From positions 1 to 35,740 of the forward strand of contig NZBC01000070.1 of the NCBI GenBank assembly GCA_002687715.1: a stretch of 35,740 bases of DNA, in the 5' to 3' direction. Shown piece by piece: positions 1 through 8,269 of the stretch. Origin of the DNA: Planctomycetota bacterium. GTDB lineage: Bacteria > Planctomycetota > GCA-002687715. Position 1 is the stretch's first letter; each line of letters begins with the position of its first letter. Made by a program: the position numbers and the translations under genes. The notes below the pieces were generated by a model. That model did not search any database, had not been told where the DNA came from, and worked only from the letters and a program-made list of their open reading frames with translations.

Positions 1-2
1 GC

Positions 3-200
3 AACGCCGCCCTTCTCTACGCTCCGTTCGCGGAGCGGACCGGTCCCGGCCTCGCCCTGCCACTGGCGGCCTTTGGCGATGACGATCCGGCATCGCTGCT
101 TCGCCGGCTCGACGACGACACCCGTGTCGGCCTGCTCACACTTTCGCCCCGGCGCCCCGGGGAGGACGTGTTCGAGGTGCAGGAAGAGCTCTTCGCTTGA
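3..200 (+). CDS. C-terminal end of an unidentified protein (partial)
   Basis: An open frame runs in from the left edge and ends at a TGA at 198-200, giving the last 65 residues of a protein (starts NAALLYAPFAERTG, ends VFEVQEELFA). It is acidic at the very end and contains a run of aspartates near the middle. The other two forward frames are less convincing: one stops early and the other has low-quality Arg/Cys-rich sequence. I do not recognise the family; the fragment is too short to say more. It is co-directional with smc, with a gap of 227 bases. Confidence 0.5.
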   Translation, partial: NAALLYAPFAERTGPGLALPLAAFGDDDPASLLRRLDDDTRVGLLTLSPRRPGEDVFEVQEELFA

Positions 201-257
201 AGACCTTCGGTCGGGGACACCTGTCCGAGGGCCCCTCGACGACCCCGGATTGCATCG

Positions 258-275
258 CACCCCAGGGATGGGGTG
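258..275 (+). terminator. short hairpin after the partial gene
   Basis: CACCCC and GGGGTG form a perfect 6-bp stem around a 6-base loop (AGGGAT). There is no T-run after it, so it could be a weak terminator for the upstream gene or chance in GC-rich DNA. Nothing else is evident between 201 and 427. Confidence 0.25.
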
Positions 276-427
276 TCCACGCGCCGTCACCCCCTCTATG
301 ATGATGCCTGTCAACATTCCCGGGGAGGGACGGACCCGCGCCGCTCGGTCATGGGGATCGCGCCGGTTAGGGTGAGGGCTCTCGGCTGCCCGACCGCCAT
401 CCCCCCTCTGCCCCCGTCCAACTCTGC

Positions 428-3400
428 ATGCATCTCAAGCGTCTCATCCTCCACGGCTTCAAGTCTTTCGCGGACCGGACCGTCCTGGATTTCGAACAGG
501 GTGCCCTCACGACCATCGTGGGGCCGAACGGGTGCGGAAAGTCGAACGTCTTCGAGGCCATCAAGTGGACGCTCGGCGAGCAGCGGCCGACGAGCTTGCG
601 AAGCAAAGAGCTCACGGACGTCATTTTCAACGGCACCGTCCGCCGGCCGCCGATGGGGCTGTGTGAGGCCACCCTGGTCTTCGACAACGTGTCGCGCACG
701 CTGCCGAGAGACCAGGACGAAGTCGAGGTCACGCGGCGCGTCTTCCGCACCGGCGATACCGAGTACCTGATCAACGGTCAGATCTCGCGGCTCAAGGACG
801 TCCGCGACACGTTCGCGGGGACCGGGCTGGGCGCTGGCGGCTACGCGTTCATGGAGCAGGGGAAGATCGATCAGATCCTCGCCTCCAATCCCCTCGAGCG
901 CCGGCGGGTCTTCGAAGAGGCGGCGGGGATCTCGCGGTTCCGCGCCCGCAAGCGCGAGGCCGAGCTGAAGCTCAACCGCGTCGAGGACAACCTGACCCGC
1001 CTCCACGACATCGTGGAGGAGATCAACCGCCAGATCCGTTCGCTCAAGATCCACGCGGGCAAGGCGCGCAGCTACCGCGACATGACGTCGCGCGTACGCG
1101 ACCTCCAGCTCGAGTTCAGCCTCCATCGCTACGACGAGATCAAGGCCGAGCAGCAGGCGATGATCTCGCGGCTCGACGACCTGACGAACCGGCGCGCCGA
1201 GAGTGAGACGTTGCGGGCGGATCTGCGCGAGAAGATGCGCTCGGTCGAAGCGGAGCTCCAAGCCATCATCGAGGGCGTGACGGGTTTCCGGACGCGCTAC
1301 GCCGAGGTCAAGGGCCGCATGGAGACGAGCAAGGAGAAGCTCGAGTTCCAGGCCGGCTACGGGGAAGAGGTCGCGCAACGCTTGCAGGCGAAGACGGAGG
1401 AGATCTCCGCGCTGCGCGTCTCCCTCTCGTCGCTCGAGGAGGAACGGATCCTCGTCGTGCGTGAGCGTGAAACGCTCGAGCGTGACCACGACCGCGCCAA
1501 GAACGACGTCGCCCGCCTCAGCGATGAGGTCGCGGGGGCGCGCGAGAAGGGCGAAGAGCTCGAGGCCGCGCGGACCACGGCGGAAGGCTATCTTCGCGAT
1601 CTCGAGCAGCGCACCAGCGCGCTCAATGAGCAATCGGCGCGGATCGAGGCCGAGGCGACCCATCTCGAGGGCCGCGTCGAATCCAACCAGGCCGCGCGGG
1701 CACGCGTCGATACCGAGCTGGTCGACCTGCGTGGCGGTCTCGAAGAGCGGACCGGACTGCAGGATGAGCAGACGTCCGAACTCGAACGTCAGCGGACGCT
1801 CCTCACCGAAGAAGAACGACGGGCAGAGGAGTTGGAGCAAGGCTTCGCCGACGCGGTGGAGTCGTTGCGTCAGAAGGACGGCGATCTCGATCGCGCGCGC
1901 TCGCGCATCGAAATGCTCGACGGCCTCGTCGCTCGCGGAGAAGGCCTCGACGAGGGCACCAAGGCGCTCCTCGCGGAGCAGGAGCGCGACGAGGGGTTCC
2001 TCCCCGGCTTCCGGGGGCTGTTCATGGACCTGGTCGAGGTCGATCTCTTCGAGGCGCGAGCGGTGCAGGCCGCACTCGGTCCGGCGGCGGAAGCGCTCGT
2101 GGTCGACACGCGCCAAGACGTGGTCCGTGGACTGAAGTGGCTCGCCGAGAACGACCTCGGTGGCGCTCGGTTCCTTCCGCTCGACTGTCTCCCTCCTGCT
2201 ACGGGCGCCGAGATGTCCGGCGTCCGCCCGCGGGACGCCGAGGTCGCGCCCGTGATCGACGCGCTGCTCGGCGGGTTGCTTGTCGTGAGCAAGGAGACGT
2301 TCGCGGAGCGGCTGGCCGCCGGCGAGGCCGGTCCGCTGCTTGTCGGCGAGGACGGTGCCGTGTGGCGCGAGGGCAGCGTCGTGACCGCGCCCGGTTCCGC
2401 CCACGCGACCCAGGGATTGGTCGTCCTGCGGGCGGAGCGCGAGGACCTCAAGCGTCGCGAGCCGGGTCTCGCGACGATGCGTGAGGAGGCCGTCGAGGTC
2501 CTTCAGAAGGTCCGATCCGATCGCGACGCTTCGCGCGCGAAGATCAAGGAGGTCAGCGTCCGCCTCGTCAACGAGGAAGGCGAGGCCGCGCGGCTCGACC
2601 AGGAGATCATGCGCATCGTCAAGGAACTCGATCGCCTCAGGGAGGAGAGCGAGCGCCTCGTCGAAGAGCGGGTCCGAGCGAAGAAGCTGCTCGAAGAAGT
2701 GCGCCAGAGCGGCGAGCAGATCGGCGACCAGAAGAAGGCGTTGGCCGAGGACGCCGGCCGCGCTGCGACCGACCTCGAAGCCCACCGGGTGTGCGCGAGC
2801 GAGCATGCCCGCGAGGTCCAGAGAGCTGCCTCGGCGCTGCAGGAGGTCCGCATCGACGCGACGCGGATCGCCGAGCGCCTCGAGTCTCTCGCCGAGAGTG
2901 AGAAACACCTGCTCGGCTCCTCCGAGGATACGAAGCGTCGTCTCGCGACTGACGAGAACGACGTGTTGGACCTGGAGAAGGCGAAGACCCAGACGGCGCG
3001 TACGATCGAGGAAGAGGTCGAGACTCGCCAGCGGCACGAGCAGGATGCCGAGAAGGTCGCGGAGTCCCTCGCTGAACGCGAGAACGAGGCCGACGAGGTC
3101 CGCGAACGGCTACGGACCGCGGCGGAGGACCTCGACGGCGTCGAGCGCGAGATCGCCCGCGTCCAGGATGACCTTTCATCGCTCCGCGGCCGCGAGGGCG
3201 AGCTCAAGGCGTCGATGGAGAGCTTGCTCGATCGCACCCGCGACGAGATGGACCTCGACCTCGACGATCCGGACGTGCGTGCGGAGGCACAAGCCGCCCT
3301 GGCCGAGGCCCAGGCGGACGGCCAGGAGCCGGAGGAGGGAACGGCGGACGCCGAGGTCGACGAGCCCGAGGAAGAGGCGATCGACTGGAAGGCCGTCGAG

Positions 3401-4282
3401 CGCGAGATCCGCGAATTGCGCAACCGCATTGCCCGCCTCGGCAACGTCAACCTCGCGGCGGTCGAGGAGCTGGAGGAAGCGGAGGAGAGGGCCAAGTTCA
3501 TCTTCCGCGAGCGCGATGACCTCCTGGACGGCCGCGAACAGCTCCGCAAGGTCTTGAAGGAGATCGAGGTCCAGTCGACGGACATGTTCGTCACCACGTT
3601 CAACTCGGTGGCGGAGCACTTCTCGGCGATCTTCCGCAAGCTCTTCGGCGGTGGGAAGGCCGAGATGTTCCTCGAGGACCCGGAGACACCGCTCGAATCC
3701 GGCATCGAGATCAAGGCGCGGCCGCCGGGCAAGGAGTTCCGGAGCATCACATTGCTGTCGGGCGGAGAGCGCACGATGACGGCAGTCGCGTTGCTCTTCG
3801 GGATCTTCCGCGCGAACCCCGCGCCGTGTGCGTTCCTCGACGAGGTCGACGCGGCGCTGGACGAGGACAACACCGAGCGCTTCACTCGGATGCTCGACCA
3901 GTTCTCGGATCGCAGCCAGTTCGTCATCGTCACGCACTCCAAGCGCACGATGGAGCGGGCGGACGTCATCTATGGCGTCACCATGCCCGAGCGCGGCGTG
4001 TCGCGCCGGGTCGCGGTGCGGCTCGAGCAAATGGACGACGGCGGACGCATTCGCGATCTCGCCGCCATCGAGAGGCAGGCGGCAGCGGAGGCCTCCGCGG
4101 TCCAGGACCGGAAGTCGGCAGCGAACGCGCCGGGTGAGGATGAGGACGCCGAGATTCTGGCCGAGCCGGCGGCCGCGCCCCGTGTCCTCGAGGTGCCGGC
4201 CATGGTGCGCCGCGCGTCCGCAAAGCCCTCAAAGCCGAAGAAGCCTTCAAAGCGGAGCTCGCAGGACGGCGAGCACGCCTAA
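428..4282 (+). CDS. smc: chromosome segregation SMC ATPase
   Basis: This 1284-residue protein is the condensin-type SMC that organises and segregates the chromosome. The N-terminal ATPase half begins MHLKRLILHGFKSF and has a Walker A at residues 32-39 (GPNGCGKS). A long charged coiled coil follows, then a hinge at about 520-665, then the returning coil. The C-terminal half has the ABC signature LSGGERT at about 1110-1116 and Walker B around D1138-E1139 (FLDEVDAALDE). Two parts are unusual. Residues about 940-985 form an acidic Asp/Glu/Ala-rich insert within the second coil. After the ATPase core (about residue 1200) there is an 80-residue low-complexity tail that ends Lys/Ser/Pro-rich. Length is somewhat above the usual bacterial 1150-1200. 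No Shine-Dalgarno is evident before the ATG. The kleisin partners ScpA and ScpB are not in the window. Confidence 0.97.
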   Translation: MHLKRLILHGFKSFADRTVLDFEQGALTTIVGPNGCGKSNVFEAIKWTLGEQRPTSLRSKELTDVIFNGTVRRPPMGLCEATLVFDNVSRTLPRDQDEVEVTRRVFRTGDTEYLINGQISRLKDVRDTFAGTGLGAGGYAFMEQGKIDQILASNPLERRRVFEEAAGISRFRARKREAELKLNRVEDNLTRLHDIVEEINRQIRSLKIHAGKARSYRDMTSRVRDLQLEFSLHRYDEIKAEQQAMISRLDDLTNRRAESETLRADLREKMRSVEAELQAIIEGVTGFRTRYAEVKGRMETSKEKLEFQAGYGEEVAQRLQAKTEEISALRVSLSSLEEERILVVRERETLERDHDRAKNDVARLSDEVAGAREKGEELEAARTTAEGYLRDLEQRTSALNEQSARIEAEATHLEGRVESNQAARARVDTELVDLRGGLEERTGLQDEQTSELERQRTLLTEEERRAEELEQGFADAVESLRQKDGDLDRARSRIEMLDGLVARGEGLDEGTKALLAEQERDEGFLPGFRGLFMDLVEVDLFEARAVQAALGPAAEALVVDTRQDVVRGLKWLAENDLGGARFLPLDCLPPATGAEMSGVRPRDAEVAPVIDALLGGLLVVSKETFAERLAAGEAGPLLVGEDGAVWREGSVVTAPGSAHATQGLVVLRAEREDLKRREPGLATMREEAVEVLQKVRSDRDASRAKIKEVSVRLVNEEGEAARLDQEIMRIVKELDRLREESERLVEERVRAKKLLEEVRQSGEQIGDQKKALAEDAGRAATDLEAHRVCASEHAREVQRAASALQEVRIDATRIAERLESLAESEKHLLGSSEDTKRRLATDENDVLDLEKAKTQTARTIEEEVETRQRHEQDAEKVAESLAERENEADEVRERLRTAAEDLDGVEREIARVQDDLSSLRGREGELKASMESLLDRTRDEMDLDLDDPDVRAEAQAALAEAQADGQEPEEGTADAEVDEPEEEAIDWKAVEREIRELRNRIARLGNVNLAAVEELEEAEERAKFIFRERDDLLDGREQLRKVLKEIEVQSTDMFVTTFNSVAEHFSAIFRKLFGGGKAEMFLEDPETPLESGIEIKARPPGKEFRSITLLSGGERTMTAVALLFGIFRANPAPCAFLDEVDAALDEDNTERFTRMLDQFSDRSQFVIVTHSKRTMERADVIYGVTMPERGVSRRVAVRLEQMDDGGRIRDLAAIERQAAAEASAVQDRKSAANAPGEDEDAEILAEPAAAPRVLEVPAMVRRASAKPSKPKKPSKRSSQDGEHA

Positions 4283-4349
4283 CCTGCGCCTGCGTCCCGG
4301 ATAGGCACTGGCTCATCAGGATTGCCGCGTTCCGCCCGATAGAAGGAGA

Positions 4350-4838
4350 ATGCGGACGCTGCTCTTTACCGTCATGACCATGGGCGGTTTTGTTCTGGTC
4401 ATGGAGTTCGTGCTGATAGATACGGCACGGCTCAAGCAGCGAGTGGACGCGAGTGAACGCCCGGTAGAGATCCAGTTCCAGACCGATGACGGCGAGTCCT
4501 ACCGGACGAAAGTGCTGCCGCGGATCTTGCCGGACCTGGCCCGAGAGGAAGCCGGCCAAGGCGTGCCTTCCGGCCAGATCGCCGCTCTGATCGACCTCTA
4601 CCCGAAAGATCCTCTCCGGGCGTTGAGTGGGCTGGAGCGCGTCGGGGGCGCGTCCGCGGCCGCCGGGATGTGGCGCCTGTTCCAGATGGAGCGCGACGCG
4701 GGTCGCCAACGCATGATCGTCCAGGCGCTCGGTCGCATGAAGGGTCCGATCGCGACCGCCGCGCTCCGCCGCATCGCTTCCGCGAAGGCGTCCTCTGAGG
4801 TGCGGGACGCCGCGCTCCGGGAGCTCGACCGGCAGTAG
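4350..4838 (+). CDS. small membrane-anchored HEAT-repeat protein, function unknown
   Basis: The 162-residue product has one N-terminal hydrophobic segment (about residues 3-24, LLFTVMTMGGFVLVMEFVLI) and a soluble remainder. The C-terminal 90 residues show the helix-pair spacing and Ala/Leu/Arg pattern of HEAT-like repeats (for example IVQALGRMKGPIATAALRRI). An AAGGAG lies at 4343-4348, only one base before the chosen ATG. Translation might therefore start slightly downstream: Met9 at 4374 and Met11 at 4380 are alternatives, but both would shorten the membrane segment. I do not recognise a specific family. It is probably an inner-membrane-anchored scaffold facing the periplasm or cytoplasm; the topology is not determined. 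Confidence 0.7.
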   Translation: MRTLLFTVMTMGGFVLVMEFVLIDTARLKQRVDASERPVEIQFQTDDGESYRTKVLPRILPDLAREEAGQGVPSGQIAALIDLYPKDPLRALSGLERVGGASAAAGMWRLFQMERDAGRQRMIVQALGRMKGPIATAALRRIASAKASSEVRDAALRELDRQ

Positions 4839-4861
4839 CCCCGTTCGGTTCCGGGGTGAGC

Positions 4862-4867
4862 TACAAT
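4862..4867 (+). promoter_or_regulatory. possible -10 element upstream of the carbinolamine dehydratase gene
   Basis: TACAAT sits 26 bases before the ATG at 4894. No convincing -35 lies at the right distance. A CCCCG/CGGGG hairpin just upstream (about 4839-4855) could end transcription of the preceding gene. Confidence 0.3.
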
Positions 4868-4893
4868 GGCTGCCTTCACCTGGAGCTTCCCCA

Positions 4894-5247
4894 ATGGACC
4901 CGCTTGCTGCGCGCGAATGCGTCCCCTGCACGGGCGGCATACCTTCACTGCCGCCCGCGGAGGTACGCCGGTTGCTGTCGCAAATCCCTGATTGGGAGGC
5001 GCGAAACGACCTGCGGCTCTTCAATAGCTACGTGTTCCCCGACTTCGTCTCCGCACTCGACTTCACCAACCGGATCGGTCACCTCGCCGAAGACCAGAGC
5101 CATCACCCGGACATCCACCTCGCGTGGGGAAGGGTGGGCGTCGAGATCTGGACGCACAGGATCGACGGTCTGACGGAGAGTGACTTCATCCTTGCTGCGA
5201 AGATCGACGAGATCGCACTCGAGCAGGAGAGAGCCGCCGAGGCGTGA
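4894..5247 (+). CDS. phhB: pterin-4a-carbinolamine dehydratase
   Basis: The 117-residue product matches the small PCD/DCoH family, which dehydrates 4a-hydroxytetrahydrobiopterin. It recycles the pterin cofactor of aromatic amino acid hydroxylases and is also found in bacteria without them. The family signature is present: a PDWEARN segment near residue 33, then FVSALDFTNRIGHLAED and the active-site QSHHPDIHL, followed by WGRVGVEIWTH. The extra 15-20 residues at the N terminus include two cysteines and are not part of the usual fold, so a later start is possible. No phenylalanine hydroxylase is in the window. The 3' end abuts a degraded TIGR02757 remnant. Confidence 0.93.
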   Translation: MDPLAARECVPCTGGIPSLPPAEVRRLLSQIPDWEARNDLRLFNSYVFPDFVSALDFTNRIGHLAEDQSHHPDIHLAWGRVGVEIWTHRIDGLTESDFILAAKIDEIALEQERAAEA

Positions 5248-5275
5248 CGCCGCACCTTGCCGCCGACCTGGAGGC

Positions 5276-5608
5276 GCTCAGCGCTTCAATCTGTTCCCGC
5301 GGTGGACGGCCCGGTCCCGGGATGGCATCGATCTCGGGCTCTGGCGCGGGCTCGACCCGTCGCGGCTCATGGTGCCGCTGGATACCCACATCGCGTTCTT
5401 GGGGCGGGCGCCGGGCCTGACGAAGCGCCGGACCGCTGGCTGGATGATGGCGGAAGAGATCCCGGCGGCGCTCCGGACCCTCGATGTCCGGGACCCGGTG
5501 AAATACGATTGGTCCCTCACGCGTCTGGGCGATCTCGGAGACTGCCCGTCGCGCCGTGATCCCCGGACCTGTCCGGCGTGCCCCGTCCATCCGCGCTGTC
5601 GGCTTTGA
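5276..5608 (+). pseudogene. C-terminal remnant of a TIGR02757 (DUF2400) family protein
   Basis: From 5276 the frame reads AQRFNLFPRW, then GIDLGLWRGLDPSRLMVPLDTH, DPVKYDWSLTRLGDLG and a terminal cysteine cluster. This follows the C-terminal half of the TIGR02757 family, whose full members are about 250 residues. The roughly 150-residue N-terminal half is missing: directly upstream is the 3' end of the carbinolamine dehydratase gene in another frame. The open frame extends back to an ATG at 5180, but the first 32 codons there are Arg/Ser-rich sequence that shadows the neighbour. The cysteines have C-x8-C-x2-C-x5-C spacing, close to the 4Fe-4S loop of endonuclease III-like proteins. I read this as a gene truncated by deletion. 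A short expressed protein cannot be excluded. Confidence 0.65.
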
Positions 5609-5622
5609 GAACGACCATCCCC

Positions 5623-6348
5623 ATGACCTCCACGCGTGAAGAGATCCTGAACCGGTTCGGCGACGGAGAGTCTCTGAAGGGCGCGGACCTGGTCGACGTC
5701 GACCTGAGGGGAGCTGACCTCTCCAGCGTGGACTTCACCGAGGCCGACCTCGCGGGTGCGCTGTTGTGTCGGGCGTCGCTCTCCCATGCGTGCTTCGCGC
5801 GCGCGAAGCTCGAAGGCGCGACGTTCGAGTTGGCAGTCATGCAGGGTGCCGACCTGCGTCGGGTGCGCGGCGGGTCGGTACGGTTCTCCCATGCGTTTCT
5901 CGAGGGCGCCCTGCTCGACGAAGCTGAACTCCCGGGCGTGGACTTCGAGGGCGCCGGCCTGCAGGGCGTGCGCTTGCATCGAGCCACGATGGTCGGTGGA
6001 CACTTCGAGCTCGCGGACCTCACGGGCGCGGATCTCACGGGCGCCGTGCTGACCCGCAGCCACCTCCTCAACGCCATCCTCGCCAACGCCGTCCTCTCGG
6101 GTACGCGTCTGGAGTCCGCCGTCCTCGACGCCTGCGACCTCACGGGCGCTCGCCTGGACGAGGTCGAGGCCCCCCGCGCCAGCTTCGTCTCCGCCATCTT
6201 CGAGCACGCCGAAGTCCGCAAGTGCGACTTCCAGGAAGCCAATCTCCGCGGTGCCGGCCTCACCGCCTCCCGATTGCCGGATTGCGCCCTTCACGGCGCG
6301 CAGTTCCGAAAGCCGGGAACTCAGGACGAAACGCCCGCGGATTCTTGA
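5623..6348 (+). CDS. pentapeptide-repeat protein
   Basis: The 241-residue product is built almost entirely of A(D/N)LXX-type pentapeptide repeats, for example GADLVDVDLRGADLSSVDF and LADLTGADLTGAVL. These predict a right-handed quadrilateral beta-helix spanning about residues 20-235. The first 20 residues (MTSTREEILNRFGDGE) are a short cap. The ATG at 5623 is preferred over one at 5578, because the earlier one lies inside the preceding remnant and adds non-repeat sequence. There is no signal peptide or membrane segment, so it is probably cytoplasmic. Some members of this large group protect DNA gyrase, but nothing here points to that role; function is unknown. Confidence 0.85.
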   Translation: MTSTREEILNRFGDGESLKGADLVDVDLRGADLSSVDFTEADLAGALLCRASLSHACFARAKLEGATFELAVMQGADLRRVRGGSVRFSHAFLEGALLDEAELPGVDFEGAGLQGVRLHRATMVGGHFELADLTGADLTGAVLTRSHLLNAILANAVLSGTRLESAVLDACDLTGARLDEVEAPRASFVSAIFEHAEVRKCDFQEANLRGAGLTASRLPDCALHGAQFRKPGTQDETPADS

Positions 6349-6368
6349 TCCGTCGCGTGTCGGACAGC

Positions 6369-6377
6369 TGCTATCCT
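6369..6377 (+). promoter_or_regulatory. extended -10 promoter element for the MBL/lamin-tail gene
   Basis: TGCTATCCT is an extended -10 (TGn plus TATCCT), 60 bases before the ATG at 6438. The identical nonamer precedes rplU at 23661-23669, which supports it as a real element in this genome. No well-spaced -35 is visible, as expected for an extended -10. Confidence 0.4.
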
Positions 6378-6437
6378 GAGGCTGCATCAAGGCTTCCACC
6401 CCGGAAACCAGCCCGTTCCTCCTTGCCGGAATCTTCG

Positions 6438-8267
6438 ATGATGCGCCTCATTCCTATCCTCCTGATCGTGGGAGGAGTGACGGCCGATGTGGCCGCGCAA
6501 TCCACCTTGAAGGTCCACCACATCCGGGTGGGGCAGGCGAGTTCCGCGTTGATCGTGTCGCCGACGGGGCAGACGTGCCTGGTGGACGCGGCCAGCTCCG
6601 GCGGAGCGTCGACCGGGGTCCTGCCACTGCTGGCGTCGCTCGGGATCTCGTTCCTCGACCATGTGGTCTTGACGCACTATCACACGGATCATTGGGGCGG
6701 CATACCGACCGTGGTGGGCGCCGGGGTCGGAGTGGGAACTGCGTGGGATCGCGGCAACGCCAACGTGACGTCGAACATCAACAGCTACCTCAGCGCCGTC
6801 GGTAGCGCGCGCACGACCATGACGCCGGGGACGGTCATCGACCTCGGCGGCGGGGCGACGCTCACGTGCATCGTGGTCAATGGTTCGGTGCTCGGCGGCG
6901 GTTTCTCGAACCCGGCGAACGGTAGCCAGGAGGAGAACTCGCGCTCCATCGGGTTGCGCCTCGAGTACGGCAACTACGACGAGGCGATTTGCGGCGACCT
7001 CACGGGGGGGAGCGGGACTGCGAACATCGAAAGCACGGCCGCGCCGGTGATGGGCGACGTCGACGTCATGGTGCTTAGCCACCATGGGTCGTCGACGTCC
7101 ACGAACAGCACCTGGGTCAACACCCTGGCTGCGGAGATCGGCGTGATCTCGTGCGGCAACTCGAATCCGTTCGGCCACCCGCACGTCGAGGCCCTGGCGG
7201 AGTTCCTGGGCCATCCGAACGTGGTGGATCTGTTCCGGCTCGAGACCGGATCGTCCAATCCTGGTGGAACGACCGTGAACGGAACCCTGCTCGTCGATAC
7301 GGACGGCGCGACGTACACCGTGAGCGGAGGGTTGATCTCGCCCACGACCTACAACGTCGATGAGACCGGGCCGGTCGGCCCGGGGCCGTCGAATCACATC
7401 GCCGGTGACGTCATCGTGTCCGAGTACCTGCAGAACCCGTTGGTCGTGTCCGATGGCGACGGGGAGTGGGTGGAGCTCGCGAACACGACCGCGTCGCCGA
7501 TCGACCTGAACGGCTTCATCCTCCGCGACCACGACGTGGATTCGGTCGTGCTGCCGGCGATCACGTTGCCGGCCCGTGGATTCGTCGTGCTCGCCCGCAA
7601 CGACAACCCCCAGCAGAACGGCGGCGTCAACGCGAACTGGGAGTGGCCGTTCAACGGGTTCTTCCTCTCGAACGCGTCGGACGAGATCGAGGTCGTTGAC
7701 CCGACCGGACAGGTGCTCGATACGATCGTCTACGACAACGGCGCGACGTTCCCTGATCCGACCGGCAAGTCCGTCGAACGCCGCGATCTGCAGGCGCAGC
7801 CGTGGGCTTCGAACTTCGGTGAGGCCACGACCTTGTTCGGCGGCGGAGATCTGGGGACGCCGGGCGCCGGCAACAGCCTCGACGTCACGTTGCCCTGGGT
7901 GACCCTCGCCGCGATTGGCTCCATCACGCCGGGTGGCAACCTGACCTTCGCAATGAACGCGGGGTTCCTGCTTGGGGGCAAGGGCTACGTGATCGGATTC
8001 TCCGAGTGCGTCGACCCGCCGATCATCTTCCCGTCGGGCAAGACCGTAGACCTGTGCCTGACCCCGCTGCTTGGGTTGAGTACGCAGGTGGTGCCGGGGT
8101 TCGTCGGGACGCTGAACCCGTTCGGGATCGCCACCGTGCCCTATTCGGTGCCGAACGCACCGGGCCTGATCGGGCTTACTTTCTACATGAGTGGCATCGT
8201 TCTCGATCCCGGCCAATCGGAGGGACTGGGCGCGATCATCGACAACGCAACTCTCGCCATCAACTGA
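6438..8267 (+). CDS. secreted metallo-beta-lactamase-fold hydrolase with lamin-tail domain
   Basis: The 609-residue product starts with a Sec signal peptide (MMRLIPILLIVGGVTADVAAQ, cleavage likely near residue 21). Residues about 24-300 are a ComEC/Rec2-type metallo-beta-lactamase domain. It has the metal-binding H80-Y-H82-T-D84-H85 motif, a second SHHGS motif at 214-218, and FGHPH at 245-249. Residues about 320-460 look like a lamin-tail domain (VSEYLQNP, GEWVELANT, IDLNGFILRD, FVVLARND). The last 120 residues form a Gly/Pro-rich beta domain of a kind I associate with secreted planctomycete proteins. Extracellular DNA or phosphodiester hydrolysis is a reasonable inference from ComEC but is not shown. 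The start at 6438 is chosen because upstream sequence in frame is not signal-like. truA begins two bases after the stop. Confidence 0.85.
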   Translation: MMRLIPILLIVGGVTADVAAQSTLKVHHIRVGQASSALIVSPTGQTCLVDAASSGGASTGVLPLLASLGISFLDHVVLTHYHTDHWGGIPTVVGAGVGVGTAWDRGNANVTSNINSYLSAVGSARTTMTPGTVIDLGGGATLTCIVVNGSVLGGGFSNPANGSQEENSRSIGLRLEYGNYDEAICGDLTGGSGTANIESTAAPVMGDVDVMVLSHHGSSTSTNSTWVNTLAAEIGVISCGNSNPFGHPHVEALAEFLGHPNVVDLFRLETGSSNPGGTTVNGTLLVDTDGATYTVSGGLISPTTYNVDETGPVGPGPSNHIAGDVIVSEYLQNPLVVSDGDGEWVELANTTASPIDLNGFILRDHDVDSVVLPAITLPARGFVVLARNDNPQQNGGVNANWEWPFNGFFLSNASDEIEVVDPTGQVLDTIVYDNGATFPDPTGKSVERRDLQAQPWASNFGEATTLFGGGDLGTPGAGNSLDVTLPWVTLAAIGSITPGGNLTFAMNAGFLLGGKGYVIGFSECVDPPIIFPSGKTVDLCLTPLLGLSTQVVPGFVGTLNPFGIATVPYSVPNAPGLIGLTFYMSGIVLDPGQSEGLGAIIDNATLAIN

Positions 8268-8269
8268 CG

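Noticed and set aside
311..3037. A 908-codon open frame on the minus strand across smc
   Set aside because: It is antisense to a clear SMC gene; the Leu/Arg/Asp-rich composition is the usual mirror of a GC-rich coiled-coil gene and shows no domain.
6387..8216. A 609-codon minus-strand frame across the MBL/lamin-tail gene
   Set aside because: Arg/Asp/Val-rich mirror sequence; the plus strand has a signal peptide and metal-binding motifs.
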